DNA of 64,000 nt from Gordonia sp. UBA7599 (lineage in GTDB: Bacteria; Actinomycetota; Actinomycetes; Mycobacteriales; Mycobacteriaceae): positions 1 to 64,000 of the forward strand of contig DLKD01000014.1 of assembly GCA_002477755.1 (NCBI GenBank), in the 5' to 3' direction. Under the pieces are notes generated by a model. It did no database searches. It was not told where the DNA came from and saw nothing but the letters and a program-made list of their open reading frames with translations. Within the stretch, counting starts at the first letter, position 1. Each line of letters opens with the position of its first letter. Shown here piece after piece: positions 1-8,480 of this stretch. Both the position numbers and the translations under genes were made by a program.

Positions 1-1
1 C

Positions 2-142
2 ACGCTCGCTTTCAAGGCGAGCGCAACAAAACCATATTCCGGGTCTCCGCAGGTCAGGGCGGCGTTGTGCTTGGACGAGGCAATCGCGCACATCGCCGCA
101 AACGACATGCCGCTTCTCGATCGGCTCGGCAACGTTCAGTGA
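2..142 (+). CDS. C-terminal fragment of an unidentified protein
   Basis: The frame open from the window edge gives 46 residues ending VQ-stop (TGA at 140-142), including LCLDEAIAHIAAND. The composition is a normal protein composition, and the stop overlaps a GTG start of the next reading frame (GTGA at 139-142). The gene begins outside the window, so the family cannot be named. An alternative is that this frame and the next small ORF are pieces of one frameshifted gene. Confidence 0.4.
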   Translation, partial: TLAFKASATKPYSGSPQVRAALCLDEAIAHIAANDMPLLDRLGNVQ

Positions 143-339
143 TCTGGACGCCGCGCGCCGAAGAAGTCTTCCTCGCCTACGCGGCGGTGTACGGGGAACC
201 CCTGAAGTCCGTGACGCCGGGCTACTCCAGAGCACTGTTGAACGGCCATCACTCGTTGCCTGATCCCGAACGCGCTGGGTGCGGCGTGACACGATTGATC
301 TATGACGAAGCCTTCCAGGACGACCTGAGTTGCCGATGA
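139..339 (+). CDS. small hypothetical protein, 66 aa
   Basis: A GTG start at 139 overlaps the previous stop by four bases, and the TGA at 337-339 overlaps the ATG of the ABC-F gene (ATGA, 336-339). This double overlap looks like translational coupling and is the main reason to believe the ORF. The protein begins VIWTPRAEEVFLAYAAVYGE and shows no motif, signal peptide or membrane segment that I recognise. It could be a real small protein or the frameshifted tail of the upstream gene. Confidence 0.35.
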   Translation: MIWTPRAEEVFLAYAAVYGEPLKSVTPGYSRALLNGHHSLPDPERAGCGVTRLIYDEAFQDDLSCR

Positions 340-2008
340 CCGCAACGTTGGTCGCCAAAGATCTTGCGGGTGGATACGCCCATCGGGTCCTGTTCGAGCA
401 CCTCAACCTCACCGTCGCCCCCGGCGACGTGATCGGTGTAGTCGGTGCCAACGGCGCAGGTAAGACGACGCTGCTGCGCCTGCTCGCCGGTGATCTTGCA
501 CCTCTGGCCGGCGCGGTGTCCCGATCACCGTCGGATGCGTTCGTCGGCTGGCTTCCCCAGGAACATCAGCGCGTGCCGGGTGAGACCGTGGGTGAGTACG
601 TCGCCCGCCGGGCCGGGTGCACCGCGGCTCAGGAAGCCATGGATGCGGCTGCCGACCTGCTCGCCAATCCGGACACGACAGCCGGCGCCGGTGACCCCGC
701 CGATGTCTATGCGGCGGCCCTGGACCACTGGCTCGCCACCGGTGCCGCCGACCTCGAGGACAGGCTCCCCGTGGTCCTCGCCGAATTGGGGTTTGCCACC
801 GACGACCCCGAGTCTCTGTTGATGACCGGTCTCTCCGGCGGGCAGGCCGCTCGCGTCGGGTTGGCTGCCCTGTTGTGCTCGCGGTTCGACGTCGTGCTCC
901 TTGACGAACCCACCAACGATCTCGACCTCGACGGTCTCGCCCGTCTGGAAGACGTGGTCGCGGGTATGCGTGGCGGCGTCGTGCTCGTCAGCCACGACCG
1001 GGAGTTTCTCGCTCGCAGCGTGACGCGCGTGGTGGAACTCGACCTCGCCCAGCACACCAACACTGTCTACGGCGGTGGTTACGAGGCATACCTGGAGGAA
1101 CGGGAGGTGGCCCGTCGCCACAAACGCGAGGAGTACGAGGAGTACGCCGAGCGCAAGGCCGACCTGGTCGCCCGGGCCCGTACCCAACGCGAATGGTCGA
1201 GCCAGGGTGTCCGCAACGCGATACGCAAAGCGCCCGACAACGACAAGATCCGCCGCCGCGCGGCCGCCGAGTCCAGCGAGAAACAGGCCCAGAAGGTCCG
1301 TCAGATGGAGAGCCGGATCGCGCGCTTGGAGGAGGTCGTCGAACCTCGCAAGGAATGGGTTCTGGAGTTCAGCATCGGGTCTGCGCCCAGATCGAGCACC
1401 GTCGTCGCCACCGTCAACAACGCCGTCGTGCAACACGGCGACTTCACTCTCGGTCCGGTGTCGCTTCAGGTCAACGCCGGCGACCGGATCGGAATCACCG
1501 GCCCGAACGGTGCCGGCAAGACAACCCTGCTTCGACTACTCCTGGGGCAAATCAAACCCGCCGAGGGGAGTGCCACGCTCGGCTCGAATGTTGCGATCGG
1601 AGAGATCGATCAGGCTCGTGGACAGTTCGCCGGCGCACAGCCGTTGCACAGCCGTTGGCTGACCGTTTCGAGGAGTTGGTCCCCGAGATGTCGACGGCCG
1701 ACGTGCGGACCCTGTTGGCGAAGTTCGGTCTGCGCGCCGACCACGTCAACCAGCCGACCGCCGCCTTGTCACCGGGTGAGCGGACGCGTGCGGCTCTCGC
1801 GCTCCTGCAGGCGCGAGGGGTCAACGTGCTCGTCCTGGACGAGCCGACCAATCACCTCGACCTCCCGGCGATTGAACAGCTCGAGTCTGCACTCGACAGC
1901 TACGACGGCACGCTGCTGCTGGTGACCCATGACCGTCGCATGCTCGAGGGCGTTCGACTCGACCAGACCTGGCAGGTGGCGGGCGGTTCGGTGGTCGTCA
2001 GAGGGTGA
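336..2008 (+). pseudogene. ABC-F family ATPase, frameshifted by an 11-bp duplication
   Basis: This is a duplicated ATPase of the ABC-F (Uup/EttA/antibiotic-resistance) type, which has no membrane domain and usually acts on ribosomes. The first ATPase half has Walker A GANGAGKTT, signature LSGGQ, Walker B LLDEPTNDLD and LVSHDRE. A charged linker follows. The second half has GPNGAGKTT, SPGERTRAALA, LVLDEPTNHLD and LVTHDRR. The first half and the start of the second read in one frame from the ATG at 336; from about 1657 the rest reads in another frame to TGA at 2006-2008. The switch coincides with a tandem duplication at 1635-1656; removing one copy restores AQPLADRFEEL and a full-length protein of about 550 residues. 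The last 11 bases overlap the convergent DUF2804 gene. It may be a true pseudogene, a slippage variant or a sequencing error. Confidence 0.85.
1635..1656 (+). repeat. 11-bp tandem duplication in the ABC-F gene
   Basis: GCACAGCCGTT occurs twice without a spacer. The extra 11 bases shift the reading frame; deleting one copy joins the two halves of the ABC-F protein in frame. Confidence 0.9.
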
Positions 2009-3062
2009 TGCGCTTCTGTTCCCCGACGCCGAACATGCCGTCGACGTCAAGGGACGCATGCTCGGCGTGGATGGCGCCTTCGTACCAGCCATAGGGGGCG
2101 TAGTACTCGGCTAGCGACTTCCCCGGGCCCACGTGCATTGTCGACCGGACCGTCGGCGCGAAGGCGATGTCCACCGCGCCCGCGGCGTCACGGATGAACC
2201 ACTTGCCCCAGGGGCCGTCCGGGCGTTCGACGGTCACCGGCGGGAGGCGGTGGAGCCGGTTGCCGATCCAGATGGCGTTCTCGTTGTAGTTCGCCGGGTT
2301 GAGCACTTGGTTGTGGGTGAGGTTGAACCCCTCGACGACGCCGGCCGGAGAGCGACGGATACCGGTGACCCAGTCATACTTCATCGGCCGCGGGTAGTCG
2401 CCATGATGGTCGTCGAGGATGAGGTAGCCCCGGCCGTCGGCAAAGCCGACCTGTTCACCGGCCGTCGTCAGGGACCCCGTCATCGGCATCATCACCTTGT
2501 GCGAATACAGGGCGCGCCCTCGGCCGAATGGATGCACCACCACCAGGTGTGCTGCGTCGTCGGGCCCGCAGCTCCCCGTCACATGCAGATCCATCGACCC
2601 CGTCTTGCCGCGGCCGGTGTGGTGCGCGTCGACGGTGACACGGTTCTGGTCGAGATGATTGCCGATCTGGACTTGTAGGTCGTGGGTACGGCCGCGTGAC
2701 GTGGAATCGAGGAGGCCGCGAGCGATGCTCAACGACGTCGCCGGCAGCTTGCTCTCCCAGCGAGTGATCGTCGCTGATTCCTTGTGCACCGCGAGCACTT
2801 GGAGAAGTCCGACCGTCTTCGCGTTGTAGACGGCGCCGAGGATGAACCAATCGTCGTCGCCGAGCTGGAAGGCCTCCCATTCCTTCAGACGGAGGTTGCG
2901 TGCCGTGCGTGCGAGACGGGTGAAACGCTTCCCCGGTTCGGCGTCGAGCGGGTTGACCCGCGCGATCGCTGCGTTGTAGGTCCCGACGTTGTAGTGGCCG
3001 TCGTCGACCAACGCACTCGGCGGGGAGTCCGGAGCGGGTGGAAAGTTCGGTGTCGTCGGCAT
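1998..3062 (-). CDS. DUF2804 domain protein, 354 aa
   Basis: The sequence matches the DUF2804 family as I know it, which is uncharacterised: FILGAVYNAKTVGLLQVLAVHKES in the N-terminal half, then HPFGRGRALYSHK, a GYLILDDHHGDYPRPMKYDW region, LTHNQ and a C-terminal GVGEQ. No signal peptide or membrane segment is seen. An upstream in-frame extension to 3320 runs through the operator and into the divergent gene, so the ATG at 3060-3062 (MPTTPNFPP) is chosen. The gene diverges from the tandem-paralogue operon at 3184 and shares the 121-bp intergenic region that holds a perfect palindrome, so the two sides may be co-regulated. Its stop overlaps the ABC-F stop by 11 bases. Confidence 0.8.
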   Translation of the reverse strand: MPTTPNFPPAPDSPPSALVDDGHYNVGTYNAAIARVNPLDAEPGKRFTRLARTARNLRLKEWEAFQLGDDDWFILGAVYNAKTVGLLQVLAVHKESATITRWESKLPATSLSIARGLLDSTSRGRTHDLQVQIGNHLDQNRVTVDAHHTGRGKTGSMDLHVTGSCGPDDAAHLVVVHPFGRGRALYSHKVMMPMTGSLTTAGEQVGFADGRGYLILDDHHGDYPRPMKYDWVTGIRRSPAGVVEGFNLTHNQVLNPANYNENAIWIGNRLHRLPPVTVERPDGPWGKWFIRDAAGAVDIAFAPTVRSTMHVGPGKSLAEYYAPYGWYEGAIHAEHASLDVDGMFGVGEQKRITL

Positions 3063-3108
3063 CGGTCCGAACCTACCGGGCCGGGTCCGAGCCGGGGGTC
3101 GGTCCGGC

Positions 3109-3139
3109 TTGACAATTACGTTACAGGTAGTAACGTAAT
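3109..3139 (+). promoter_or_regulatory. promoter -35 with perfect palindromic operator
   Basis: TTGACA (3109-3114) abuts a perfect inverted repeat: ATTACGTTAC at 3115-3124, five bases, GTAACGTAAT at 3130-3139. The palindrome covers the space between the -35 and a weak -10 (TAACGT, 3131-3136), the usual place for a repressor of TetR type. It lies between divergent genes, about 45 bases before the GTG at 3184. No regulator gene is adjacent. Confidence 0.7.
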
Positions 3140-3183
3140 GGAAAGAAAGTAATCTGGCCCACATTGGCACCCTGGAGGTAACC

Positions 3184-4317
3184 GTGCTCACAGCACACGA
3201 CGAGCTGCTCGCCCACCAATTGGCCACCACCTTCGACCACGTCGAGCAGGCCGATCTGCGTTGGACCGAACGCATCGTCATGTTCGGTTTCGAGAAGTCC
3301 GGCGAGTACACGATCGTCACCGGACTGGCGCGCTACCCCAACCGGAATGTCACCGATGCCTACGCCATGATCATCGCGCGCGGCGGGGAGACCCGGGTGG
3401 TGCGGATGTCGACGCAGATCGATACCGCTCCCGTCGGCCTGGGTTCCTACACGGTCGGGCCCTACACCTACGCCATCGAAGAGCCGCTGCAGCGCACCAG
3501 AGCGACCCTGGTGGCCAACTCCGAGGGCGTCGAACTCGACCTCGTCCTCGATGGCGAGTACCCCGCGTACGAGCAGACGCCCGCGTTCCACCGGGAGCGC
3601 GGTCGGATCAAGGAGAATGCCCGCCGCTTCTACCAGAACGGTCGAGTGACCGGGCATTTCACGATCGACGGCAAGCGTGTCGACCTCGATCCCGATCAGT
3701 GGTGGTTCACCCGCGACCACTCGTGGGGGCTGCGTTACGGCCCGGGCGGCGGCAGCCTGGCCGAGGGTGGGCAGATGCAACCCGGCGACATCCCGGCCGG
3801 TGCCCTGTACTACATGGGGATCTTCCGGTTCGACGACGAGCTGGTGCACTTCGCCCAGCGCGAGGACCATCTCGGCAACCGGATCCAGTTCGAGGGCGAA
3901 GTGCTCACCCCGACCGCCGCCGGTGGCGGAACGGCGGAGATCATCGACGTCGAGCACGACCTGAAGTGGCGTCCCGGACGCCGGCTGATCGACGCCGGAT
4001 CGCGGTTCACGGTGCTGCGTGGCGATCGGACCACCAGCGAACTCGAACTGTCACCGCGCTCGGACTACTGGCCCGCGTTCGCCGGCTACGAGGAGTTCAA
4101 CGGCTACGCGTCGGGATATTGGCGCGGCACTGACTTCCTCGACGGATACACCGTCAACGGCGACGACCCGGAAGTCGTCGCGCCGATCAGCCTGCTCTCG
4201 GGCACCCTCTGCCAGGCACGGATGCCCCTGGACGACGGCACCGAGAAGATCGGGTACGGCCTGGTCGAGATGGTGTTCGTCGGCGCCAACCCGCGTTACG
4301 GCTTCGAGGGCTGGTGA
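3184..4317 (+). CDS. uncharacterised 377-aa protein, first of two tandem paralogues
   Basis: A GTG start is preceded by GGAGGT at 3174-3179. The protein is rich in aromatic beta-strand-like segments (GSYTVGPYTYAIEEPL, DQWWFTRDHSWGLRYGPGG, LYYMGIFRFDDELVHFAQRE) and has neither signal peptide nor membrane helix. I do not recognise a characterised family; a lipocalin-like or CrtC-like fold is only a guess. The next gene codes for a protein of the same length that matches it over its whole length, at roughly 80 percent identity by eye. Both lie upstream of a phosphotransferase-family gene, a context that suggests a lipid or steroid-like substrate, but this is inference. Expression is probably controlled by the palindrome at 3115-3139. 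Confidence 0.75.
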   Translation: MLTAHDELLAHQLATTFDHVEQADLRWTERIVMFGFEKSGEYTIVTGLARYPNRNVTDAYAMIIARGGETRVVRMSTQIDTAPVGLGSYTVGPYTYAIEEPLQRTRATLVANSEGVELDLVLDGEYPAYEQTPAFHRERGRIKENARRFYQNGRVTGHFTIDGKRVDLDPDQWWFTRDHSWGLRYGPGGGSLAEGGQMQPGDIPAGALYYMGIFRFDDELVHFAQREDHLGNRIQFEGEVLTPTAAGGGTAEIIDVEHDLKWRPGRRLIDAGSRFTVLRGDRTTSELELSPRSDYWPAFAGYEEFNGYASGYWRGTDFLDGYTVNGDDPEVVAPISLLSGTLCQARMPLDDGTEKIGYGLVEMVFVGANPRYGFEGW

Positions 4318-4384
4318 GCCCGGCTCGCCGCCGAGGACCAACCTTCCCAATTCCTTCACAACCCACTACCCCTAGGAGACACCT

Positions 4385-5518
4385 ATGTTGACCGCACACG
4401 ATGAGCTGCTCGCCCATCAACTCCCCACGACCTTCGACCACGTCGAACAGGCCGACCTGCGCTGGACCGAGCGCATCGTCATGTACGGCTTCGACAAGTC
4501 CGGCGAGTACACCATTTGCACGGGGCTCGCCCGCTTCCCCAACCGCAACGTCACCGACGCCTACGCGATGGTCGTACGCAAGGGCGGCGAGACGAAGGTG
4601 GTGCGGGTCTCGACCCAGATCGATACCGGCCCGGTGGGCCTGGGCAGCTACACGGTCGGTCCCTACACCTACTCGGTGGAGGAGCCGCTCAAGCGGACCC
4701 GCGCGGTCCTGCAGGCCAACGAGCAGGGGCTGGAGATCGACCTGACGCTCGATGGCGACTTCCCTGCGTACGAACAGACCCCGGCCTTCCACCGCGAGCG
4801 CGGCCGGATCAAGGAGAACGCCCGCCGCTTCTACCAGAACGGCACCGTGACGGGACACCTGGTGATCGACGGTGAGCGGGTGGAGATCGATCCCGACCAG
4901 TGGTGGTTCGGGCGCGACCACTCCTGGGGGCTGCGTTACGGCCCGGGCGGCGGCAGCCTGTCGGAGGGCGGCGAGTTGCAACCCACCGAGATCCCGGCCG
5001 GTGCCCTCTACTACATGGGGATCTTCCAGTTCGACGACGAGCTGGTGCACTTCGCCCAGCGCGAAGACCACATTGGCAACCGGATTCAGTTCGAGGGAGA
5101 GGTGCTCACGCCGCTGGCCAACGGCGGCGGGTCTGCGCCGATCATCGACGTCGACCACGATCTGACGTTCCGGGCCGGACGCCGGCTCATCGGCGACGGA
5201 TCGCGGTTCACCGTCCACCGTGCCGACCGGTCGACCAGCGAGATCGAGGTGGACCCCATCTCCGACTTCTGGCCCGGCCTTGGCGGCTACCAGGAGTTCA
5301 AGGGCTACGCCTCGGGCTATTGGCGGGGAACCGACTTCATCGACGGATTCACGGTCAACGGCGACGACGCGGAGGTCGTGGCACCGGTGAGCATGCTCTC
5401 GGAGACGCTGTGCGAGGTTCGGATGAAGCTCGACGACGGGACCGAGAAAGTGGGCCACGGTTTGGTTGAGATGGTGTTCTTGGGCGCCAATCCCCGCTAC
5501 GGATTCGAAGGCTGGTGA
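4385..5518 (+). CDS. uncharacterised 377-aa protein, second tandem paralogue
   Basis: The ATG at 4385 follows AGGAG (4375-4379). The protein is collinear with the product of 3184-4317 from first to last residue (MLTAHDELLAHQL to NPRYGFEGW) with substitutions spread evenly and no gaps, so the pair arose by a tandem duplication and both copies remain under selection as intact genes. Conserved blocks shared by both are DADLRW-like EQADLRWTERIV, YEQTPAFHRERGRIKENARRFYQNG, and the WWF-RDHSWGLRYGPGGGSL block. The stop is one base before the next ATG, so translation is likely coupled with the phosphotransferase. Confidence 0.75.
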   Translation: MLTAHDELLAHQLPTTFDHVEQADLRWTERIVMYGFDKSGEYTICTGLARFPNRNVTDAYAMVVRKGGETKVVRVSTQIDTGPVGLGSYTVGPYTYSVEEPLKRTRAVLQANEQGLEIDLTLDGDFPAYEQTPAFHRERGRIKENARRFYQNGTVTGHLVIDGERVEIDPDQWWFGRDHSWGLRYGPGGGSLSEGGELQPTEIPAGALYYMGIFQFDDELVHFAQREDHIGNRIQFEGEVLTPLANGGGSAPIIDVDHDLTFRAGRRLIGDGSRFTVHRADRSTSEIEVDPISDFWPGLGGYQEFKGYASGYWRGTDFIDGFTVNGDDAEVVAPVSMLSETLCEVRMKLDDGTEKVGHGLVEMVFLGANPRYGFEGW

Positions 5519-5519
5519 C

Positions 5520-6584
5520 ATGACGGTCGAAGCAACCCCGAACCGGGTGGCCGCCGACATCCTGCCGGACGTGATGGAAGCCGTCGTCCGCGAACGGATT
5601 CCCGGTGCGTCAACCGCGCGGGTGCAGAACTGGGCCAAAGCGGATCAGGGATTCTCCACCGAGACCTACCTCTTCGAGGTCGCCGGCATCGCCGGCCGCG
5701 ACGAGCCCCTGGGTTTGGTGTTCCGCCGCCCGCCGGAGAACCAATTGATCCCTGACTACGACCTGTCGTCGCAGTATCGGATCATGGAATGCCTGGCCGA
5801 CTCCGAGGTGCCGGTGCCGACGGTGCAGTGGATCGAATCGGGACCCAACGTGTTCGGCTCGCAGTACTTCGTGATGGACCGGATCGACGACGTCACGACC
5901 GTCAGCGACGTGCCGCCGTATCACCAGCACGGATGGTTCGCCGAGTCGTCTGATGCCCAGCGGCGACAGCTGTGGGACGGCTGCGTCGACATGATGGTCA
6001 AGGTCCACGCGGTCGACGCCGTGGCGGTGGGCATGGGGTTCCTCGACCTGGGCAAGTTCGGTTCCGCGCCGCCGCAACGATTGGCCAACTATCTGCGGTG
6101 GGCGATTGAGTGGACGGTCGGGCAGGGGCAGATCGGCGGCGCCTACGCCCACGCCCTGGACTGGCTCGACGACAATCTCTACGAGCCCGAGAAGGTGTGC
6201 CTGTGCTGGGGTGATGCCCGGATGTCGAACGTGCTCTACAGCAGCGACTACCAACCGGTGGCCGCCCTCGACTGGGAGATGTCCTACCTCGGTGATCCGG
6301 CCGGTGACCTGGCCTGGATGCTCACTACCGACTGGCTGTCGAGTCCGTTCCCCGAACACGCGCCGGCGCCCGGAGTGCCCTCGCGGGAGGAGACTCTGGA
6401 CCGATACCGCACCAAGACCGGGCTGTCGCTGGACCACATGAAATTCAGCGACATCACCGCGACGCTGCTCCTGGCCCAACCGCTGATGCGATTGACCAAG
6501 ATCTACGACCTCGGTGCCGACTTGGCCGAAGTGTGTGCGGGCCGACTGGACTTCATTTTCAGCGATCAATACCGGGAAGGGTGA
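5520..6584 (+). CDS. phosphotransferase family protein (APH/choline kinase-like)
   Basis: This 354-residue protein has the aminoglycoside phosphotransferase fold: an N-terminal lobe with FSTETYLFEV and LGLVFRRPPENQLIPDYDL, a catalytic loop CLCWGDARMSNVLY in which WGD replaces the usual HGD, and the metal-binding ALDWEMSYLGDPAGDLAW. Family members in mycobacteria are often encoded beside acyl-CoA dehydrogenases (the FadE36 type) and may phosphorylate small molecules; the substrate here is unknown. The ATG at 5520 is chosen over the earlier in-frame start at 5466, which would overlap the upstream gene. It is the last gene of the three-gene run from 3184 and is followed by a strong hairpin. Confidence 0.85.
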   Translation: MTVEATPNRVAADILPDVMEAVVRERIPGASTARVQNWAKADQGFSTETYLFEVAGIAGRDEPLGLVFRRPPENQLIPDYDLSSQYRIMECLADSEVPVPTVQWIESGPNVFGSQYFVMDRIDDVTTVSDVPPYHQHGWFAESSDAQRRQLWDGCVDMMVKVHAVDAVAVGMGFLDLGKFGSAPPQRLANYLRWAIEWTVGQGQIGGAYAHALDWLDDNLYEPEKVCLCWGDARMSNVLYSSDYQPVAALDWEMSYLGDPAGDLAWMLTTDWLSSPFPEHAPAPGVPSREETLDRYRTKTGLSLDHMKFSDITATLLLAQPLMRLTKIYDLGADLAEVCAGRLDFIFSDQYREG

Positions 6585-6623
6585 GCAGTACCGGGAAGGG
6601 TGAAGGTTGCTCTTATGGAGGAT

Positions 6624-6662
6624 GCACAGAGGCTCGTGGCCATGGGTCACGAGCCTCTGTGC
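6624..6662 (+). terminator. hairpin terminator after the phosphotransferase gene
   Basis: GCACAGAGGCTCGTG (6624-6638) pairs perfectly with 6648-6662 across a nine-base loop. There is no U-tract, which is common for actinobacterial terminators. Confidence 0.7.
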
Positions 6663-6722
6663 TCTGAAAACGCAGGCTAGCCTAAATATGCATGAAATCG
6701 ATAGCTCCCATTGATTGGGGGA

Positions 6723-6734
6723 ATTTGCGCAAAT
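6723..6734. promoter_or_regulatory. palindrome, possible operator
   Basis: ATTTGCGCAAAT is a perfect 12-bp palindrome in an AT-richer part of the region upstream of the acyl-CoA ligase gene. It may bind a dimeric regulator; no other evidence is available. Confidence 0.3.
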
Positions 6735-6812
6735 ATGAGACCGGCGTCACACTCACGTTGTGATCTCGCAGCTGCCTCTCGGGCGGGGTGAAAACCCTAC
6801 CGACAAGTAGTT

Positions 6813-6849
6813 GGCCCCCGGCAATCGCGGCAACGATTTTCCGGGGGCC
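6813..6849 (+). promoter_or_regulatory. inverted repeat in the leader of the acyl-CoA ligase gene
   Basis: GGCCCCCGG (6813-6821) is exactly complementary to 6841-6849 with 19 bases between. It lies 62 bases before the ATG and would form a stable RNA stem if transcription starts upstream. It could be an attenuator, an mRNA leader structure or an operator. Confidence 0.35.
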
Positions 6850-6910
6850 GTCGACAAGCTCCGAAGTGCCAAACTCCGGTGCACAAACCCCCAGCAAGGA
6901 GACGATCGAC

Positions 6911-8443
6911 ATGGCAAGCCTATCTGACGGAGTGTTGGAGCACGCGGCTGGAAGGCCCGATGCGATTGCCGTCCGCGGTCCCGACAGCGTCTATACGTAC
7001 GGCCAGCTCAAAGACGGAATTCTCGCGTATGCGGGGATGCTCCGGGAGCGCGGGATCGAACGCGGCGATCGCGTGCTCTTCATCTGTCCGTCGGTGCCGG
7101 AGTTCGCCGTCGCCTATCTGGGCGTCAATGCCGTGGGAGCCATCGCACTGCCCGCCAATCCGTTGTGCACCGAGACCGAGCTCGGCTACTACATCGAAGA
7201 TGGTGGCTGCCGCATGGTGATCGCGTGGGACGGGATCTCGCAGGCTGGGCGCGCCGCTGCTGCGGCTGCGGGCATCGACTTCGTCGCATTGACCACCGGC
7301 GCGAATGTCAGCGAAGGCACCCCGCTGGAAAGCCCCGTCGACCTCGACCGCGACGACGTCGCGTGCCTGCTGTACACGTCGGGAACCACCGGTCGGCCCA
7401 AGGGCGCCGAGCTGACCGTCAACAACCTCAACGAGGCTGCCCGAATCTCCAACCAACTCGGTGACGAGAGCCCGGAGGACCGCGCAGGGACCTCGCTGCC
7501 GCTGTTCCACGTCTTTGGCCAGGCCTCGGTGCTGCTCGCGTGTCTGCGTGCGGGCGCCGCGTTGAGCCTGCGGCCGACGTTCCATCCGAAGGATTTCATC
7601 GACATGATCGTCGACGACGAGCTCACGATCGTCGCCGGCGTCCCCACCATGTGGAACGCCATGCTGCACGTCCCCGACGACGTCAAAGAGGGTGCCTTCG
7701 ACAATCTTCGGCTCGCGGTGTCGGGTGGAGCCTCGCTGCCCCGGGAGATCACCCAGGCCTTCCAGCGCCGCTTCGGCTGCATGATCCTCGAGGGATACGG
7801 TCTTACCGAAACCTGCGGGGCCGCAACGTTTTCCAGGCCGGGTGTCACGGCACCCGAGGGCACCGTCGGCATGGCGGTCTACGACTGCGACGTCGAGGTC
7901 CGCGACCACGACGGCGCCGCCGTACCCACCGGTGAGCGCGGCGAGGTGTACATTCGCGGACCGGTGGTGATGCGGGGCTACTGGAACCGTCCGGACGCGA
8001 CCGCCGAGACCATCGTCGACGGCTGGCTCAAGACCGGTGACATCGGTGAGATGGATGCCGACGGGAACCTCGCCATCGTCGACCGCGCGAAGGACCTGAT
8101 CATCCGTGGTGGCTACAACGTCTACCCCAGCGAGATCGAGGAGACGCTCTACGCGCACCCCGACGTCGTCGAGGCGGCGGTCGTCGGAGTCCCCGACGAC
8201 CACTACGGCGAGGAGGTGGTGGCCGTCGTGGCCACGACGCCGGGATCGAATGTGTCCGCGGCCGACATCACCGAGTGGGCGACGGAACGGCTCGCGGCCT
8301 ACAAGTACCCACGGGCCGTGGTCTTCGTCGACGAACTCCCCAAGGGGCCGTCGGGCAAGATCCTCAAGCGTGCCATCGAGCGGGAGCCGCTCTTGGACGC
8401 GGTCGTGAAATCGCGTGCCGCACGCGCTGCCGCCAAGCACTGA
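6911..8443 (+). CDS. acyl-CoA synthetase (FadD-like AMP-dependent ligase)
   Basis: This 510-residue adenylate-forming enzyme would activate a carboxylic acid with ATP and transfer it to CoA. The motifs appear in order: LYTSGTTGRPKGAE (P-loop A3), a central LAVSGGASLP, YGLTETCGAATFS (A5), LKTGDIGEMDADGNL (A7), IRGGYNVYPSEIEE (A8), and a C-terminal PKGPSGKILKR with the catalytic lysine. The length is typical of the medium or long-chain group. The ATG at 6911 is preceded by AAGGAG (6896-6901); the longer frame from 6788 lacks a site and has atypical codons. It lies 37 bases upstream of a wax ester synthase gene, so it probably supplies acyl-CoA for storage-lipid synthesis. The exact chain length cannot be read from sequence. 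Confidence 0.88.
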   Translation: MASLSDGVLEHAAGRPDAIAVRGPDSVYTYGQLKDGILAYAGMLRERGIERGDRVLFICPSVPEFAVAYLGVNAVGAIALPANPLCTETELGYYIEDGGCRMVIAWDGISQAGRAAAAAAGIDFVALTTGANVSEGTPLESPVDLDRDDVACLLYTSGTTGRPKGAELTVNNLNEAARISNQLGDESPEDRAGTSLPLFHVFGQASVLLACLRAGAALSLRPTFHPKDFIDMIVDDELTIVAGVPTMWNAMLHVPDDVKEGAFDNLRLAVSGGASLPREITQAFQRRFGCMILEGYGLTETCGAATFSRPGVTAPEGTVGMAVYDCDVEVRDHDGAAVPTGERGEVYIRGPVVMRGYWNRPDATAETIVDGWLKTGDIGEMDADGNLAIVDRAKDLIIRGGYNVYPSEIEETLYAHPDVVEAAVVGVPDDHYGEEVVAVVATTPGSNVSAADITEWATERLAAYKYPRAVVFVDELPKGPSGKILKRAIEREPLLDAVVKSRAARAAAKH

Positions 8444-8480
8444 TCCCGTAGAAGCCGAAACCCAACAGAACAGGGCAACC

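Larger units (their letters stand above)
6585..6910. other. 326-bp intergenic region with repeats and hairpins
   Basis: The stretch holds no convincing gene. It begins with the second copy of a 15-bp direct repeat (TACCGGGAAGGGTGA at 6570-6584 and 6589-6603, the first spanning the stop codon). It then has a terminator hairpin (6624-6662), a 12-bp perfect palindrome ATTTGCGCAAAT (6723-6734), and a 9-bp inverted repeat (6813-6821 with 6841-6849) in front of the acyl-CoA ligase. The segment is less GC-rich around 6680-6740, as expected for a promoter. Confidence 0.6.

Noticed and set aside
3063..3320. An upstream extension of the DUF2804 protein
   Set aside because: The extra residues come from the operator region and the antisense of the divergent gene.
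6788..6910. A longer N-terminus for the acyl-CoA ligase (start at 6788)
   Set aside because: The extra 41 residues show no family similarity and run through an inverted repeat, whereas a strong ribosome site precedes the ATG at 6911.
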